The notes under the pieces were generated by a model. It was not told the origin of the DNA. It did no database searches and was given only the letters and a program-made list of their open reading frames with translations. 64,000 nt of DNA from contig NZ_AP022593.1 in assembly GCF_010731815.2 (NCBI RefSeq), forward strand, positions 4,092,001 to 4,156,000, given 5' to 3'. This DNA is from Mycolicibacterium arabiense (GTDB taxonomy: Bacteria; Actinomycetota; Actinomycetes; Mycobacteriales; Mycobacteriaceae). Shown one piece after another: positions 7,829 to 16,610 of this stretch. The position numbers were made by a program, and so were the translations under genes. Position 1 is the first letter of the stretch. Every line of letters starts with the position of its first letter.

Positions 7829-8470
7829 CTACTGCGAGTCGCCGTAGATGCTGGTCAGCCAGATGTGGGCGAGAGTGTCGACGATGCGGTCCTGCGCGAC
7901 CGCGCCGTCCTCGGCGACGAGAGTGGCGGTCATCGCACGCTCGTTCATCAGGTTCAGCGACGTCGCCAGATCGTGCGCCGGAATGGTCTCCGGCGCAGCG
8001 CCGCGGGCCCGTTCGAACTCGATCAGCGACGCAGTCTGAGTGATCCACTTCGCCATGAACGTCGACCAGACGGCGCGGACGTCGGGACTGCCCGCAATGG
8101 CCTCGGTACCGGCGCGGGCGACCACGCTGTGCGAGCCGAACGCGGTGAAGAACGTCCGGATGCCCTCGCGGAAGGCGCGCCGCGGATCGCTCGGCAGCGC
8201 TTCCATCGCGCCGTCGAATCCAGTGTCGGCCTGCTGAATCAGGGGCTGGAGCAGCGCGAGCAGGACGGCGTCCTTGGAGGCGAAGTAGAAGTAGAACGTC
8301 GGCCGGGACAGGCCCGCGCCCTTCGCCAGGTCGTCGACCGAGATGTCCGCGAACTTCTTGCCCGCCAGCAGCCGTTCCGCGGTGGCGAGGATCGCCGCCT
8401 CGCGGTCGTCGCCGGACGGGCGCGTCGAACGACGGCCGCGTCCGGATCGGCTGGTGCTGGTGGTGGTCAC
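7829..8470 (-). CDS. ethR: TetR-family repressor EthR
   Basis: A 213-residue repressor. The N-terminal GRGRRSTRPSGDDRE, the HTH region FADISVDDLAKGAGLSRPTFYFYF and the C-terminal HIWLTSIYG closely follow the M. tuberculosis EthR sequence as I remember it (216 residues). It represses the divergent monooxygenase gene ethA and in M. tuberculosis thereby controls activation of thioamide prodrugs such as ethionamide; its ligand pocket is long and hydrophobic. The GTG at 8470 is chosen because it aligns with the known start; the frame extends to 8506 into the operator. It is followed by dinB 25 bp downstream. Confidence 0.95.
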   Translation of the reverse strand: MTTTSTSRSGRGRRSTRPSGDDREAAILATAERLLAGKKFADISVDDLAKGAGLSRPTFYFYFASKDAVLLALLQPLIQQADTGFDGAMEALPSDPRRAFREGIRTFFTAFGSHSVVARAGTEAIAGSPDVRAVWSTFMAKWITQTASLIEFERARGAAPETIPAHDLATSLNLMNERAMTATLVAEDGAVAQDRIVDTLAHIWLTSIYGDSQ

Positions 8471-8488
8471 CGCGATCACTTTACTGCA

Positions 8489-8534
8489 TGTCGAATTTCT
8501 CAACACACTGTTGACCTATTCGACAGGGTGTTGA
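8489..8534. promoter_or_regulatory. EthR operator between ethR and ethA
   Basis: Two nested inverted repeats are visible: TGTCGAAT (8489-8496) with ATTCGACA (8518-8525), and TCAACAC (8500-8506) with GTGTTGA (8528-8534). The right part, including TTGATAGCGTG just before the ethA ATG, resembles the 55-bp M. tuberculosis ethA operator as I remember it. Multiple EthR dimers bind such a site cooperatively and shut both divergent promoters. Confidence 0.8.
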
Positions 8535-8546
8535 TAGCGTGTCGCC

Positions 8547-10016
8547 ATGACTGAACACCTCGACGTGATCATCGTGGGCGCCGGCATCTCGGGCATCAGC
8601 GCCGCATGGCACCTGCAGGACCGCAGCCCGTCCAAGAGCTACGCCATCCTGGAACGCCGCGACAACCTCGGCGGCACCTGGGATCTGTTCAAGTACCCGG
8701 GCATCCGCTCCGACTCGGACATGTACACCCTCGGCTTCCGATTCAAGCCGTGGACGTCTGAGAAGGCCATCGCCGACGGCCCGGACATCCTGGCCTACCT
8801 CAAGGAGACGGTGGCGGAGTTCGGCATCGACCAGAAGATCCGGACCGGCCACCAGGTGCTGGCCGCGGATTGGTCCGACGGAGACAACCGCTGGAACCTC
8901 ACCGTGCGCAAGGGTGACGAGACGATCGAGATGACCAGCTCGTTCCTGTTCGCCGCCAGCGGCTACTACAACTACGACCAGGGCTACTCACCCCAGTTCC
9001 CCGGTCAGGACGACTTCAAGGGCACCAAGATCCACCCGCAGCACTGGCCCGAAGACCTCGACTACGCGGGCAAGAAGATCGTCGTCATCGGCTCCGGCGC
9101 CACCGCCGTGACGCTCATCCCGGCGCTCATCAAGTCGGGCGCGGGCCACGTCACGATGCTGCAGCGCTCGCCGACGTTCATCGGCGCGCTGCCCGACGTC
9201 GACCCGTTCGCGGTGCAGACCAACAAGTACCTGCCCACCAAGGCGGCCTACGTCGCCAACCGGTGGAAGGCCATCTTCTTCGCCACGTTCCAGTACCAGC
9301 TGGCGCGGCGCTTCCCGGACTTCATGCGCAAGACGCTGCTCACCATGGCCGAGCGCAGGCTGCCCGAGGGCTACGACGTCAAGAAGCACTTCAACCCGAA
9401 GTACAACCCCTGGGACGAGCGACTCTGCCTGGCGCCCAACGGCGATCTGTTCAAGACCATCCGCTCCGGCAAGGCCGACGTCGTCACCGACACCATCGAG
9501 CGCTTCACCGAGACCGGCATCCAGCTGAACTCCGGTGAGCACCTCGACGCCGACATCATCGTCACCGCAACGGGCTTGAACCTCCGCCTGTTCGGCGGCG
9601 CCGAGATCCGGCGCAACGGCAAGCCCGTCGACCTCACCACCACCATGTCCTACAAGGGCATGATGCTCTCGGGTCTGCCGAACATGGCCTTCACCATCGG
9701 CTACACCAACGCGTCCTGGACGCTCAAGGCCGACCTGGTGTCCGAGTTCTTCTGCCGCGTCCTCAACTACATGGACGAGCACGGTTTCGACACCTACGTG
9801 CCCGAGCATCCCGGTGACTCCGTCGACGAACGTCCGTTGATGGACTTCACCCCGGGCTACGTGCTCCGTGCCCTCGACGAGCTGCCCAAGGCGGGATCAC
9901 GCGCCCCGTGGAAGCTGAAGCAGAACTACTTCCTCGACATCCGGACCATCCGTCAGGGCAAGGTCGACGACGAGGCGCTGCACTTCAGCAAGCACCGCGC
10001 CGCCGTCAACGCCTGA
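8547..10016 (+). CDS. ethA: FAD-containing Baeyer-Villiger monooxygenase EthA
   Basis: A 489-residue flavoprotein, the same length as M. tuberculosis EthA. It has the N-terminal FAD motif IIVGAGISGISAAWHL, the Baeyer-Villiger fingerprint FKGTKIHPQHWP (FxGxxxHxxxWP) near residue 155, and the NADPH motif VVIGSGATAVTLIPAL. It oxidises ketones and thioamides using NADPH and O2; in tubercle bacilli it activates ethionamide. The physiological substrate is not settled. ATG at 8547, directly after the EthR operator; divergent from ethR and convergent with rraA. Confidence 0.96.
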   Translation: MTEHLDVIIVGAGISGISAAWHLQDRSPSKSYAILERRDNLGGTWDLFKYPGIRSDSDMYTLGFRFKPWTSEKAIADGPDILAYLKETVAEFGIDQKIRTGHQVLAADWSDGDNRWNLTVRKGDETIEMTSSFLFAASGYYNYDQGYSPQFPGQDDFKGTKIHPQHWPEDLDYAGKKIVVIGSGATAVTLIPALIKSGAGHVTMLQRSPTFIGALPDVDPFAVQTNKYLPTKAAYVANRWKAIFFATFQYQLARRFPDFMRKTLLTMAERRLPEGYDVKKHFNPKYNPWDERLCLAPNGDLFKTIRSGKADVVTDTIERFTETGIQLNSGEHLDADIIVTATGLNLRLFGGAEIRRNGKPVDLTTTMSYKGMMLSGLPNMAFTIGYTNASWTLKADLVSEFFCRVLNYMDEHGFDTYVPEHPGDSVDERPLMDFTPGYVLRALDELPKAGSRAPWKLKQNYFLDIRTIRQGKVDDEALHFSKHRAAVNA

Positions 10017-10022
10017 GCCGGA

Positions 10023-10502
10023 TCACGCACTGACGACGACGATCCCGTCCTCATCGCAATAGGCGATCTCGCCGGGATTGAACGTCACACCGCCGAAGGT
10101 GACCGCGACGTCGCGGTCACCTTCGCCGGTCTTGGTGCCCTTGCGCGGGTTGGTGCCCAGCGCCTTGATGCCGATCTCGATGGTGCGCAACGTCGATGCG
10201 TCCCGCACCGCGCCGTGCACGATCAGTCCGGCCCACCCGCTGTCCTTCGCGATTCCGGCGATGACGTCGCCCACCAGCGCGGTGTGCAGCGACCCGTCAC
10301 CGTCGATCACCAGCACACCGCCGTTGCCCGGCTCGGACAGCACCGACTTCAGCAGCGCGTTGTCCTGGAAGCACTTCACGGTGGTGATGGGGCCGGCGAA
10401 CGTCGTCACCCCACCGAGGTCCCGCAGCTGCAGATCGCAGCTGCGCACGTCGGGGTAGATGTCGTCGACGAGATCGGCCGTCGCCCTGGGTTCGATGGTC
10501 AC
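10023..10502 (-). CDS. rraA: RraA-family protein
   Basis: A 159-residue protein of the RraA fold, close to Rv3853. Conserved features are [60 protein letters not shown] and [14 protein letters not shown], the last being the family signature near the substrate pocket. E. coli RraA inhibits RNase E; other relatives are aldolases for hydroxymethyl-glutarate-type acids, so the function in mycobacteria is open. GTG at 10502 fits the family N-terminus. It is the last gene after hns on this strand and ends 6 bp from the convergent ethA stop. Confidence 0.92.
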   Translation of the reverse strand: MTIEPRATADLVDDIYPDVRSCDLQLRDLGGVTTFAGPITTVKCFQDNALLKSVLSEPGNGGVLVIDGDGSLHTALVGDVIAGIAKDSGWAGLIVHGAVRDASTLRTIEIGIKALGTNPRKGTKTGEGDRDVAVTFGGVTFNPGEIAYCDEDGIVVVSA

Positions 10503-10542
10503 CCGACGAATGCTAGCGAGCGGCGAGTCGACGGCTGGGAGG

Positions 10543-11076
10543 TCAGTCCTCGGAGTTCCGACGGACAAGCAGCACGACGAGGATCGCGAGCAGTCCCGCC
10601 GCGACGCCGGCGAACACCGGCAGTCGGGAAGCGTCCGGACCGGGTGCCACCGGAGCCGGAATCGGCGGGGCAGCGGCCACCGTCGACTTCGCCTGTGCGG
10701 CCGTCTCCTTGGCCGCGTTCGGGTTCTCGACGATCGGTGGAACGAGTGGAGGAGTCGTCGTGGCGGCCTTGGGGGCCGGCGGCGCGGCGGGCGTAGCAGG
10801 CGTGGCAGGCGGGGTGGGCGTGGCAGTGGCGGGCGGCACCTTCTTGGCGGGAGCCTTGTTCACCGGTGCCTTCGCGGGAGACTTCTTCGCGGGGGCCTTG
10901 GCCGGCGCGGCCTTCTTGGCAGGAGCCTTCTTGGCCGGGGTCTTCGCGGCGGCCTTGGCGGGAGCCTTCTTCGCGGGCGACTTCTTCGCCGACGCCTTCG
11001 CGCCCGGCTGCGGGGCGGCAGGCGGCGTGGGTTGGCCCTGGCTCTCCTGGCCGGGACGATCCTGCGGATCTGCCAT
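10543..11076 (-). CDS. hns: H-NS-like DNA-binding membrane protein (Rv3852 type)
   Basis: A 177-residue low-complexity protein. It begins [13 protein letters not shown], followed by tandem Lys/Ala/Pro repeats of the PAKKAPAK type (residues 30-85), similar to histone H1/HupB tails, then a Pro/Thr-rich linker, a [11 protein letters not shown] segment and a C-terminal membrane helix, [17 protein letters not shown], ending with RRNSED. This matches Rv3852, described as an H-NS-like DNA-binding protein anchored by a C-terminal helix. The ATG at 11076 has AAGGAGC upstream. It precedes rraA by 40 bp on the same strand. Confidence 0.88.
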   Translation of the reverse strand: MADPQDRPGQESQGQPTPPAAPQPGAKASAKKSPAKKAPAKAAAKTPAKKAPAKKAAPAKAPAKKSPAKAPVNKAPAKKVPPATATPTPPATPATPAAPPAPKAATTTPPLVPPIVENPNAAKETAAQAKSTVAAAPPIPAPVAPGPDASRLPVFAGVAAGLLAILVVLLVRRNSED

Positions 11077-11167
11077 GTAGCTGCTCCTTCTGCAGTTCTG
11101 GTCCAACGCTCGACGGCATGCGGCGCGGGGCCGGCAGTGCACCCATCATGCCAGCAGTCGTCGCCGG

Positions 11168-12091
11168 CTAGCCCGTGACCGCCAGCGCCGCCGCCAACGT
11201 CAGCCCGACCGCCATCCCCGCCAATTCGACCCGGGAACGGCGTCCCGACACGTCCGCCGCCGCCCGGTGAGTGCGCGCCGCGGGCAGCCACACCGTCCGA
11301 TTCCGCCACGCCAGCGTCACCAGAACCGCGGTCAGGACGACCTTCGCGGACAGCAGGCGGCCGTACCCGGTCGCCCACAGGTCCACCGCCGACCCGAGTG
11401 CGGCCACGGCGCCACCGAGCCCGCCGATCACCAGCACCACCACGCAGACCAGCGACATCTGCGAGAACCGGGGCAGCACCCTGGCCCACCGGCCGCGGTG
11501 GGACACCGTCAGAACCAGCGCCGCCAGCACGCCGCACCACACCGCCGCCGCCAAGGCGTGCACGGCGACGGCGGCACCGCCCCACGGATCCTCGGACAGG
11601 TGCCCGACGAGCGTGCGGCCGGTGACGCCGACTGCCGCCGCACCGGCCGTGACGACACTTGCCGACGACGCGCGCGGAGCGACGACCGCAAGCAGACACA
11701 CCGCCACGGCCGCCACCGCGCACACCAGCCCGGCCCGGCCCGCCGCGGTATCCACCACGAACTCGACCGTGGTTCCCACGCCGACCCGCAGCACCGGCAC
11801 GCCAGCGGCGTCGGCCGCCGACAGGGGGAGCCGGACCAGTTCGCTCACCGCCCACAGTGCGGAGACGACGATCAGCGGGCGCGCGGCGTGGTCGGCGAGC
11901 TGCGTGCGGTGGCGGTCGACGTCGAGCCACGGGACCAGAGTCAGCCCGAGCGTCACGACCGCGCCGCAGTCGGCGATCGCGCGGACGAGACTGGTGCCGA
12001 ACGGGTTCTGCGGGAACGCCAACGCCCAGGCCGACACCGCCGACGCCAGGACGACGACGGTGCCCCCGAGCCACGTCCGTAGCCGTGTCAC
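11168..12091 (-). CDS. copD: CopD-family copper-resistance membrane protein
   Basis: A 307-residue integral membrane protein with about eight predicted segments. It is the third member of a CopC-CopD pair: the CopD-type region has LVGHLSEDPWGGAAVAVHALAAAVWCGVLAALV, whose HALAAAVWCG stretch is the conserved CopD helix, and a later segment SMVCLVV-like helix with GYGRLLSAKVVLTAVLVTLAWRNR, typical of the CopD C-terminus. CopD is thought to carry copper across the inner membrane with CopC. GTG at 12091 overlaps the copC stop by 4 bp (GTGA), so translation is coupled. The upstream frame to 12799 is antisense noise. Confidence 0.85.
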   Translation of the reverse strand: MTRLRTWLGGTVVVLASAVSAWALAFPQNPFGTSLVRAIADCGAVVTLGLTLVPWLDVDRHRTQLADHAARPLIVVSALWAVSELVRLPLSAADAAGVPVLRVGVGTTVEFVVDTAAGRAGLVCAVAAVAVCLLAVVAPRASSASVVTAGAAAVGVTGRTLVGHLSEDPWGGAAVAVHALAAAVWCGVLAALVLTVSHRGRWARVLPRFSQMSLVCVVVLVIGGLGGAVAALGSAVDLWATGYGRLLSAKVVLTAVLVTLAWRNRTVWLPAARTHRAAADVSGRRSRVELAGMAVGLTLAAALAVTG

Positions 12092-12615
12092 AGGCGGCGC
12101 CGCACCGCCCACCACGCCCCGCCCGCCACGACCACGGCGGCGAGCGCGACGAACGGCCACACCGGTAGGCCACCGTCGGCGGTGGCGGCACCGCCGGTCG
12201 CCGACGGGGACGCGACCGGCGGACCCGGAGTGCCCGTGCCCGCCACCTCGATGCGGAACGTCCAGTTGCCGGACACCGGGTGGCCGTCGGCCGAGGTCAC
12301 CCGGTAGTTCACCGTGTACGTCCCGGCCGGTCCGGTCGGCAGCATGTCGACCCCGACCACGGGCCCGGCCACCGTCACCGGCCCGGTCGACCAGAGGTTG
12401 CCATCCGGCCCCACGACGGTCATCGCGGCGAAGTCGGACTGCATGGCCTCGTTGAACGTGGCGGTGACGCGTTGCGGGCCGCGGTCGAGAACCGCCTCCG
12501 GCGCGGGATCGGCGGAGGTCCGCGTGGCGTGGGCTGCCGCCGGCCCGGCACCGATCAGCGCGGCGGTCGTCATCAGGGCGAACACCATGGCCGCTGCGGC
12601 GAGGCGGCGGATCAC
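12088..12615 (-). CDS. copC: CopC-domain copper-binding protein
   Basis: A 175-residue exported protein. The signal peptide ends in GPAAAHA so that a histidine follows close to the cleavage site, as CopC proteins need for Cu(II) binding. The beta-sandwich carries VTATFNEAMQ and the signature TSADGHPVSGNWTF with the Asp/His ligands. A short Pro/Thr linker and a C-terminal membrane helix, VWPFVALAAVVVAGGAWWAV, with basic tail anchor it outside the membrane. The ATG follows the YcnI-like gene with a 4-bp overlap (12612-12615), and its end overlaps copD by 4 bp. Confidence 0.9.
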   Translation of the reverse strand: MIRRLAAAAMVFALMTTAALIGAGPAAAHATRTSADPAPEAVLDRGPQRVTATFNEAMQSDFAAMTVVGPDGNLWSTGPVTVAGPVVGVDMLPTGPAGTYTVNYRVTSADGHPVSGNWTFRIEVAGTGTPGPPVASPSATGGAATADGGLPVWPFVALAAVVVAGGAWWAVRRRL

Positions 12616-13322
12616 GAGGCCCTCCGGCGCACCAGGGCCACCACCAGCGCGGCCGCGGCCAGCACCAGGGCACCTCCGGCAAGCCAGCGCGCGGTGTCGT
12701 CCGCGGCCGGTCCCGCGGTCTCGGCCGCCGCGGCGGATGCCTCGCCCGACTGCGGTGACGGCGTGGCCGTGCCGGTCGGGGCCTGGTGGTCGTGCCCACC
12801 CGTCGCCGTCCCGGTCAGCTCGAGGACCGGTGCCGGGTACTCCGGTTCGCCGCCATCAGGCAGCGGCGGCTGATCCCAGCGCACCACCCGTCCATCGGAG
12901 TAGGTCTGCGTCGAGGGGATGCTGATCGACTCCTCGTCGGGCAACGCCACCGAGACCCGGAACAGCGCGAACTGCTCGGCCGAGATGCCGGTGTTCGGCG
13001 CGGCCGTCCACGTCACCGCCCGCACCGTTCCCGCAGCGGTGTCGCGGTCGAGCCGCGACGTCCATCCCGGCATGACCTCCGCGCGCGCCGACGCGACGTT
13101 CGGGAGGGCCACGCTGAATTGCGTGGTGAGCGTTCCGTTCTCGGATTCTCCGGGTACGCGGAACTCGAGCACCGCGGTGCTGCCAGGCGCCGCGTTCGCG
13201 GCGTCGACGTGGACGTGCGCAGCGGCAGTGCCTGCGCCGGTGAGCAGGGACAGGGTCATGACGCCGCCGGTGGCGGCGGCCGTGATGAGGGCGCGCGAGA
13301 TCGCCCGGGGTGTGAATAGCAT
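12612..13322 (-). CDS. YcnI-like (DUF1775) copper-binding exported protein
   Basis: A 236-residue exported protein. A signal peptide of about 34 residues ends in TAAAHVHVDAANAAPGS; mature YcnI-type proteins start with this His and bind Cu(II) through a histidine-brace-like site. The DUF1775 domain continues with VLEFRVPGESENGTLT, PGWTSRLDRD and FRVSVALPDEE, and a Trp-Asp-Gln-Pro (WDQP) motif near the end, all usual for the family. A Thr/Pro linker and C-terminal helix with RRRAS anchor it. It heads the translationally coupled copC-copD set. Copper trafficking is inferred from family and context. Confidence 0.88.
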   Translation of the reverse strand: MLFTPRAISRALITAAATGGVMTLSLLTGAGTAAAHVHVDAANAAPGSTAVLEFRVPGESENGTLTTQFSVALPNVASARAEVMPGWTSRLDRDTAAGTVRAVTWTAAPNTGISAEQFALFRVSVALPDEESISIPSTQTYSDGRVVRWDQPPLPDGGEPEYPAPVLELTGTATGGHDHQAPTGTATPSPQSGEASAAAAETAGPAADDTARWLAGGALVLAAAALVVALVRRRAS

Positions 13323-13360
13323 TGCGGTAGTTGCCTTTTCAGTCGTCGTCGGGGGTGTGG

Positions 13361-13891
13361 TCAGCTGATGCCGACCGGCGGCCCCCGATGCGACAACGAC
13401 GCGGCGAGCTGCAGGACGGAGCGAAGGGGGTGGTCGCAGCGGCGGAACACCGCAGCGCGGCCCGCTGGCACCCGGATGGCAGGCGCCAGGACGGCGGCGC
13501 GGACGGTGCGCGAGATCGCGCGACACGACAGTTCGCCGACGGTCACCAGCGCGGCCACGGCCACCAGCGCGCCGACGTGCGCGGCCAGCATCGCCACGTC
13601 GGCACCCGAGGCGGCAGCGCCGTGGTGATGTCCCGACGCCGACAACAGCGCGTGCCCGAGTAACTGGCCGGCACCCATGGCCGCCGTCAGGACCAGGAAG
13701 CGGTGACCGCCCCGGACGACGACCACGAACCCACCGACGACGACCGCCAGCACGGCCAGCTGGACGGCTCCCGCGCCCGACGGCAGCCCGCCGCCCGAAC
13801 CCGCGTGGGCTGCGGCGGCGAGCGCCGCGGTGAGCGTGCCGACCGCCGCGCCGCGGAGAACCGTGGCGGGCGAGGTCGGGCCGGGCGTCAC
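13361..13891 (-). CDS. Membrane protein with histidine cluster, copper-module neighbour
   Basis: A 176-residue protein, unrecognised at family level. About four hydrophobic helices span residues 12-125, with LLSASGHHHGAAASGADVAMLAAHVGAL between helices carrying four histidines that could bind metal. The C-terminal 45 residues are polar and basic. GTG at 13891 is 8 bp after the Rv3850-like stop. It lies 38 bp upstream of the YcnI-copC-copD block on the same strand, so a role in copper handling is an inference from the histidines and position. Confidence 0.65.
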   Translation of the reverse strand: MTPGPTSPATVLRGAAVGTLTAALAAAAHAGSGGGLPSGAGAVQLAVLAVVVGGFVVVVRGGHRFLVLTAAMGAGQLLGHALLSASGHHHGAAASGADVAMLAAHVGALVAVAALVTVGELSCRAISRTVRAAVLAPAIRVPAGRAAVFRRCDHPLRSVLQLAASLSHRGPPVGIS

Positions 13892-13898
13892 GTAGGGG

Positions 13899-14555
13899 TC
13901 AGACCAGACCCAGCCGCGCCATCAGGTCGGCGTCGACTCCGTCGAGCTGCTCGGAGATCGCCGCGTGGGCCGACCGGCGGCGGGTGGCGGGCATGTTCTC
14001 CGCGGCCGCGACGGCGGCGGAGAGGTCGGTCAGGCGTTCGGTGATGGCAGACACGAACTGCTTGGTCTCGGCGTCCTTCGGCTTCTTCTCGGCGACCTTG
14101 CGCAGGGACTGCTCGGCCCCGGCGATGCGGGCGGACAGCGCCCCTCCGACGCCGGAGAACTGGCCGACTTGGGCGAGTGGAACGCCGAGCTGGTCGGCGC
14201 GCCGCTGGTCGAGGGTGCCCCGTGCGGCGACCGATGCGCGGTAGAGGATCGGCACCACGATCGGGGCGAGCAGGCGCGCGATGGTCAGGAACCGGCGAAT
14301 CCGCCCCGGGCTGAACAGCTTACCTTCACGGGCTGCCCTGAGCTGGGTCTCAGCAACCTTCAGTGCGGTACGGTCGCTCTCCCGGCGGGCCTGCAGCTCG
14401 GCCTTGAGCGCCTTGGTCTCCCGCTTGTTCTCGACCTTGATGCGGCGCAAGTCGTTCTTGGCCGAGAGCTTGGCCTCCAACTTCGCCTTGGCCTTGATGG
14501 CACTGGCCTCCGCGCGGCGGGTGGCGCGACTCTTGCGGCGTTTGAACAGGCCCAT
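13899..14555 (-). CDS. Conserved mycobacterial protein, Rv3850-like (DUF6474)
   Basis: A 218-residue cytoplasmic protein of unknown function, closely resembling Rv3850 from memory. The N-terminus, MGLFKRRKSRATRRAEASAI, is very basic; residues 20-80 are a charged coiled coil rich in Lys/Glu/Ala; a hydrophobic stretch ARLLAPIVVPILYRASVAA (about residue 95) could touch the membrane; and the C-terminus is helical, ending LDGVDADLMARLGLV. The ATG at 14555 has AGGAGG 8 nt upstream, a strong site. It is divergent from the secreted protein gene at 14763. Confidence 0.85.
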   Translation of the reverse strand: MGLFKRRKSRATRRAEASAIKAKAKLEAKLSAKNDLRRIKVENKRETKALKAELQARRESDRTALKVAETQLRAAREGKLFSPGRIRRFLTIARLLAPIVVPILYRASVAARGTLDQRRADQLGVPLAQVGQFSGVGGALSARIAGAEQSLRKVAEKKPKDAETKQFVSAITERLTDLSAAVAAAENMPATRRRSAHAAISEQLDGVDADLMARLGLV

Positions 14556-14762
14556 CCCGGCTGCCTCCTGGTTGGTCAATCGAGGTCCAGCGACCTGGCT
14601 GTGCTGTGTGCGACCACAGTATCGCCGGAAGCCCAAGGGCACCGCCTCGCCCCGTCCGTAAGGGAATGGTTCGCCGCACCAGCAAACAGCGCGCCCGGGT
14701 TGTGCAACAATCGAGGTAATCGATGTTTGCCGACCGGCGACCCCGAGAGAGGTGGTGGTGAC

Positions 14763-16055
14763 GTGGTTACGCGAGCGCGCATCGCCGCGGCGGCATGCCT
14801 GGTGGCGTCAGGCCTGCTCGTGACGGGTGGCAGTGCGTCATTGGCCTTTGCCAGTCCGGAGGACGGTACGTCCGGCGATACCGCCGGTGGCACCACCGGC
14901 ACCGGGACGGGGCAGGCCGCGGACCCCACCGGCACAGCTCCGACGCCCGGTACGACGCCCGGTTCGACCACCGGTTCGACCGGAACTTCCGGCCCTGCGA
15001 CCGGGCCGACGTCCACCGTGGGGAACGGGCGGAACGACGTCGAGCCCACCCCGGGTTCCGGCACCGTGACGGGAACGCCGAGTACGCCGACTGCCAGCAA
15101 ACCTCCGGAGCCTCCGCTGAGCGTCGATCCGCAAACTGGCGAAGACCCCACTGGCGAACTTGGCGAAGCCGATCCCGAGGCGACCGCGAAGAGTGGGTCG
15201 GACCCGTCTTCGACCGGTACGCCATCCCCGGCGGCCGCCGTCGAGGCGCCGGTCACGGAGCCCGCCGTCGCACCGGACCCGGTGGTCATCGTGCCCGGCC
15301 AGGAAGGCTTGGTGGCCTTGGCCGACCCGACCACTCCGGAGGAGCTGGTACCGGCGTTCCAATGGCCGTGGTCCTGGTGGTTCAACGCGCAGCCACCGAG
15401 CGGCGACTCGGGTGGTGGCGGCAGCACCGGCGAGCAGCCGGTGTTCAACCCGCCGCGGTTGCCGCAGATGCAGTTGCCGCGGCTGCAGTTCCCCGACCTC
15501 ACTCAACTGCCGGGCACGCTGACGCAGATCCCCGGGCAGTGGGTCACCGACTTCACTACCTTCGCGCAGCCCTGGCTCGAGGCCGTGACCGGTCTGGCGA
15601 CCGCTGCCTCACAGTTGCCGTTCCAGCCGATCACCCTGCCTGTCTTCCCCCCGGGGACCGGCGCGGGCGCTGGCCCCGGCGGCGGTGGCGGCGGAGCCAA
15701 CGCCGGTGGCGCCACCATCCCTGGCGTGCCGAGGCTGGCGCCGCCCGCGGCCGCTCCTCGTCCCGAGGGCACTCCCGATCTCGGCAAGCCGGCCGAGCAG
15801 GCGCCGCTGCCGGAGCAGCAACCGACGACCCCCGTCGCCACGGCGGCCGGCAATCAGCTCCTCCCCGCACCGACGTACCGGATGGGCTACGTCGAATACC
15901 TGCGCGCAGCAGGGCTCGGTCAGGTCGCCGCCGTTGCCGTGCCCGGTGTGACCGGAATCCTCGTCTTGACGGGTGCCGGTGGTCTCATCGGTTACCGCCA
16001 GGCACGGGCCGGGCGCGCGGTGCACGCGGGAGGCCCAGCGCGCTTCATGGGCTGA
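14763..16055 (+). CDS. Secreted Pro/Gly/Thr-rich protein with C-terminal membrane anchor
   Basis: A 430-residue protein without a recognised domain. It has an N-terminal signal peptide (VTRARIAAAACLVASGLLVTGG, cleaved around SLAFA), then a long Gly/Thr/Pro low-complexity region to about residue 170, a Pro/Trp stretch FQWPWSWWFNAQPP, a segment rich in LPQLQ-type repeats, a Gly-rich linker, and near the C-terminus a conserved-looking TYRMGYVEYLRAAGLGQVAAVAVPG followed by a hydrophobic helix and RARAGR. I interpret it as an envelope protein with one anchor. GTG at 14763 is preceded by GAGAGAGG. It leads a three-gene set with the ImmA-like gene 63 bp on. Confidence 0.75.
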   Translation: MVTRARIAAAACLVASGLLVTGGSASLAFASPEDGTSGDTAGGTTGTGTGQAADPTGTAPTPGTTPGSTTGSTGTSGPATGPTSTVGNGRNDVEPTPGSGTVTGTPSTPTASKPPEPPLSVDPQTGEDPTGELGEADPEATAKSGSDPSSTGTPSPAAAVEAPVTEPAVAPDPVVIVPGQEGLVALADPTTPEELVPAFQWPWSWWFNAQPPSGDSGGGGSTGEQPVFNPPRLPQMQLPRLQFPDLTQLPGTLTQIPGQWVTDFTTFAQPWLEAVTGLATAASQLPFQPITLPVFPPGTGAGAGPGGGGGGANAGGATIPGVPRLAPPAAAPRPEGTPDLGKPAEQAPLPEQQPTTPVATAAGNQLLPAPTYRMGYVEYLRAAGLGQVAAVAVPGVTGILVLTGAGGLIGYRQARAGRAVHAGGPARFMG

Positions 16056-16118
16056 TCGGAGTCGTCCGCGCGAGCGGAAGTGGAGACGTCATAGTCGAAC
16101 CGTGGAGAGGGGGTCGAA

Positions 16119-16610
16119 TTGCCAGCCAGCCGTCGTGTCACCCGCGCGGTCAACGAGGTTCTCGACCTCGCACCCCGACGTGGTGAGGTGTCGCTCGCTC
16201 GTCTCGTCGACGCAGTCGCGGATCACCGTGGCCGTCCGATCGAACTGAAGATGGCCGATCTGCCCTCCGGCGTCTGCGGCCAGTGGCGGCAGTACGCCGA
16301 CCGCGACGTCTTCCTCATCCAGCGGGGTCTCCCAGCTGGCGACCGCACCTTGGCACACGAACTCGGCCATCTGGTGCTCGAACACGAGGGCATCACGGTC
16401 GTCGAAGCTGCCCGCGACACCGTCGAGCTGGCTAGCTCGGACCTCATCGGCTACATGCTCAACCAGCGCACGGGCTGCATGGGCCCCGCAGGCGAGGACG
16501 CCGAACAGGAAGCCGAGGACTTCGCCGCACTGCTGATCTACCGCCTGGGCCGGCTGCCGTCGGACCGCTCTTCGATCGTGCAGGTGCGGCTCGGAGAGGC
16601 GTTTGGTTGA
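16119..16610 (+). CDS. ImmA/IrrE-family metallopeptidase-like protein
   Basis: A 163-residue COG2856-type protein. A short helical N-terminus (residues 8-35) precedes the zinc motif HELGH at 80-84 within RTLAHELGHLVLEH, and the downstream EAEDFAALLIYRL (131-143) provides the third ligand as in ImmA and IrrE. ImmA cleaves the XRE-type repressor ImmR; IrrE of Deinococcus cleaves DdrO. The TTG start at 16119 is supported by GGAGAGGGGG just upstream. Its stop overlaps the TTG of the membrane gene (TTGA, 16607-16610), so the two are made together. No XRE repressor lies in the same operon; the nearest HTH protein is the convergent EspR. Confidence 0.85.
   Translation: MPASRRVTRAVNEVLDLAPRRGEVSLARLVDAVADHRGRPIELKMADLPSGVCGQWRQYADRDVFLIQRGLPAGDRTLAHELGHLVLEHEGITVVEAARDTVELASSDLIGYMLNQRTGCMGPAGEDAEQEAEDFAALLIYRLGRLPSDRSSIVQVRLGEAFG

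Noticed and set aside
12092..12799. N-terminal extension of the CopD gene
   Set aside because: The stretch is an Arg/Pro-rich out-of-frame shadow of copC and the YcnI gene; the GTGA overlap gives the start.
13965..14762. N-terminal extension of the secreted protein gene
   Set aside because: It overlaps the Rv3850-like gene in antisense; the signal peptide begins at GTG 14763.
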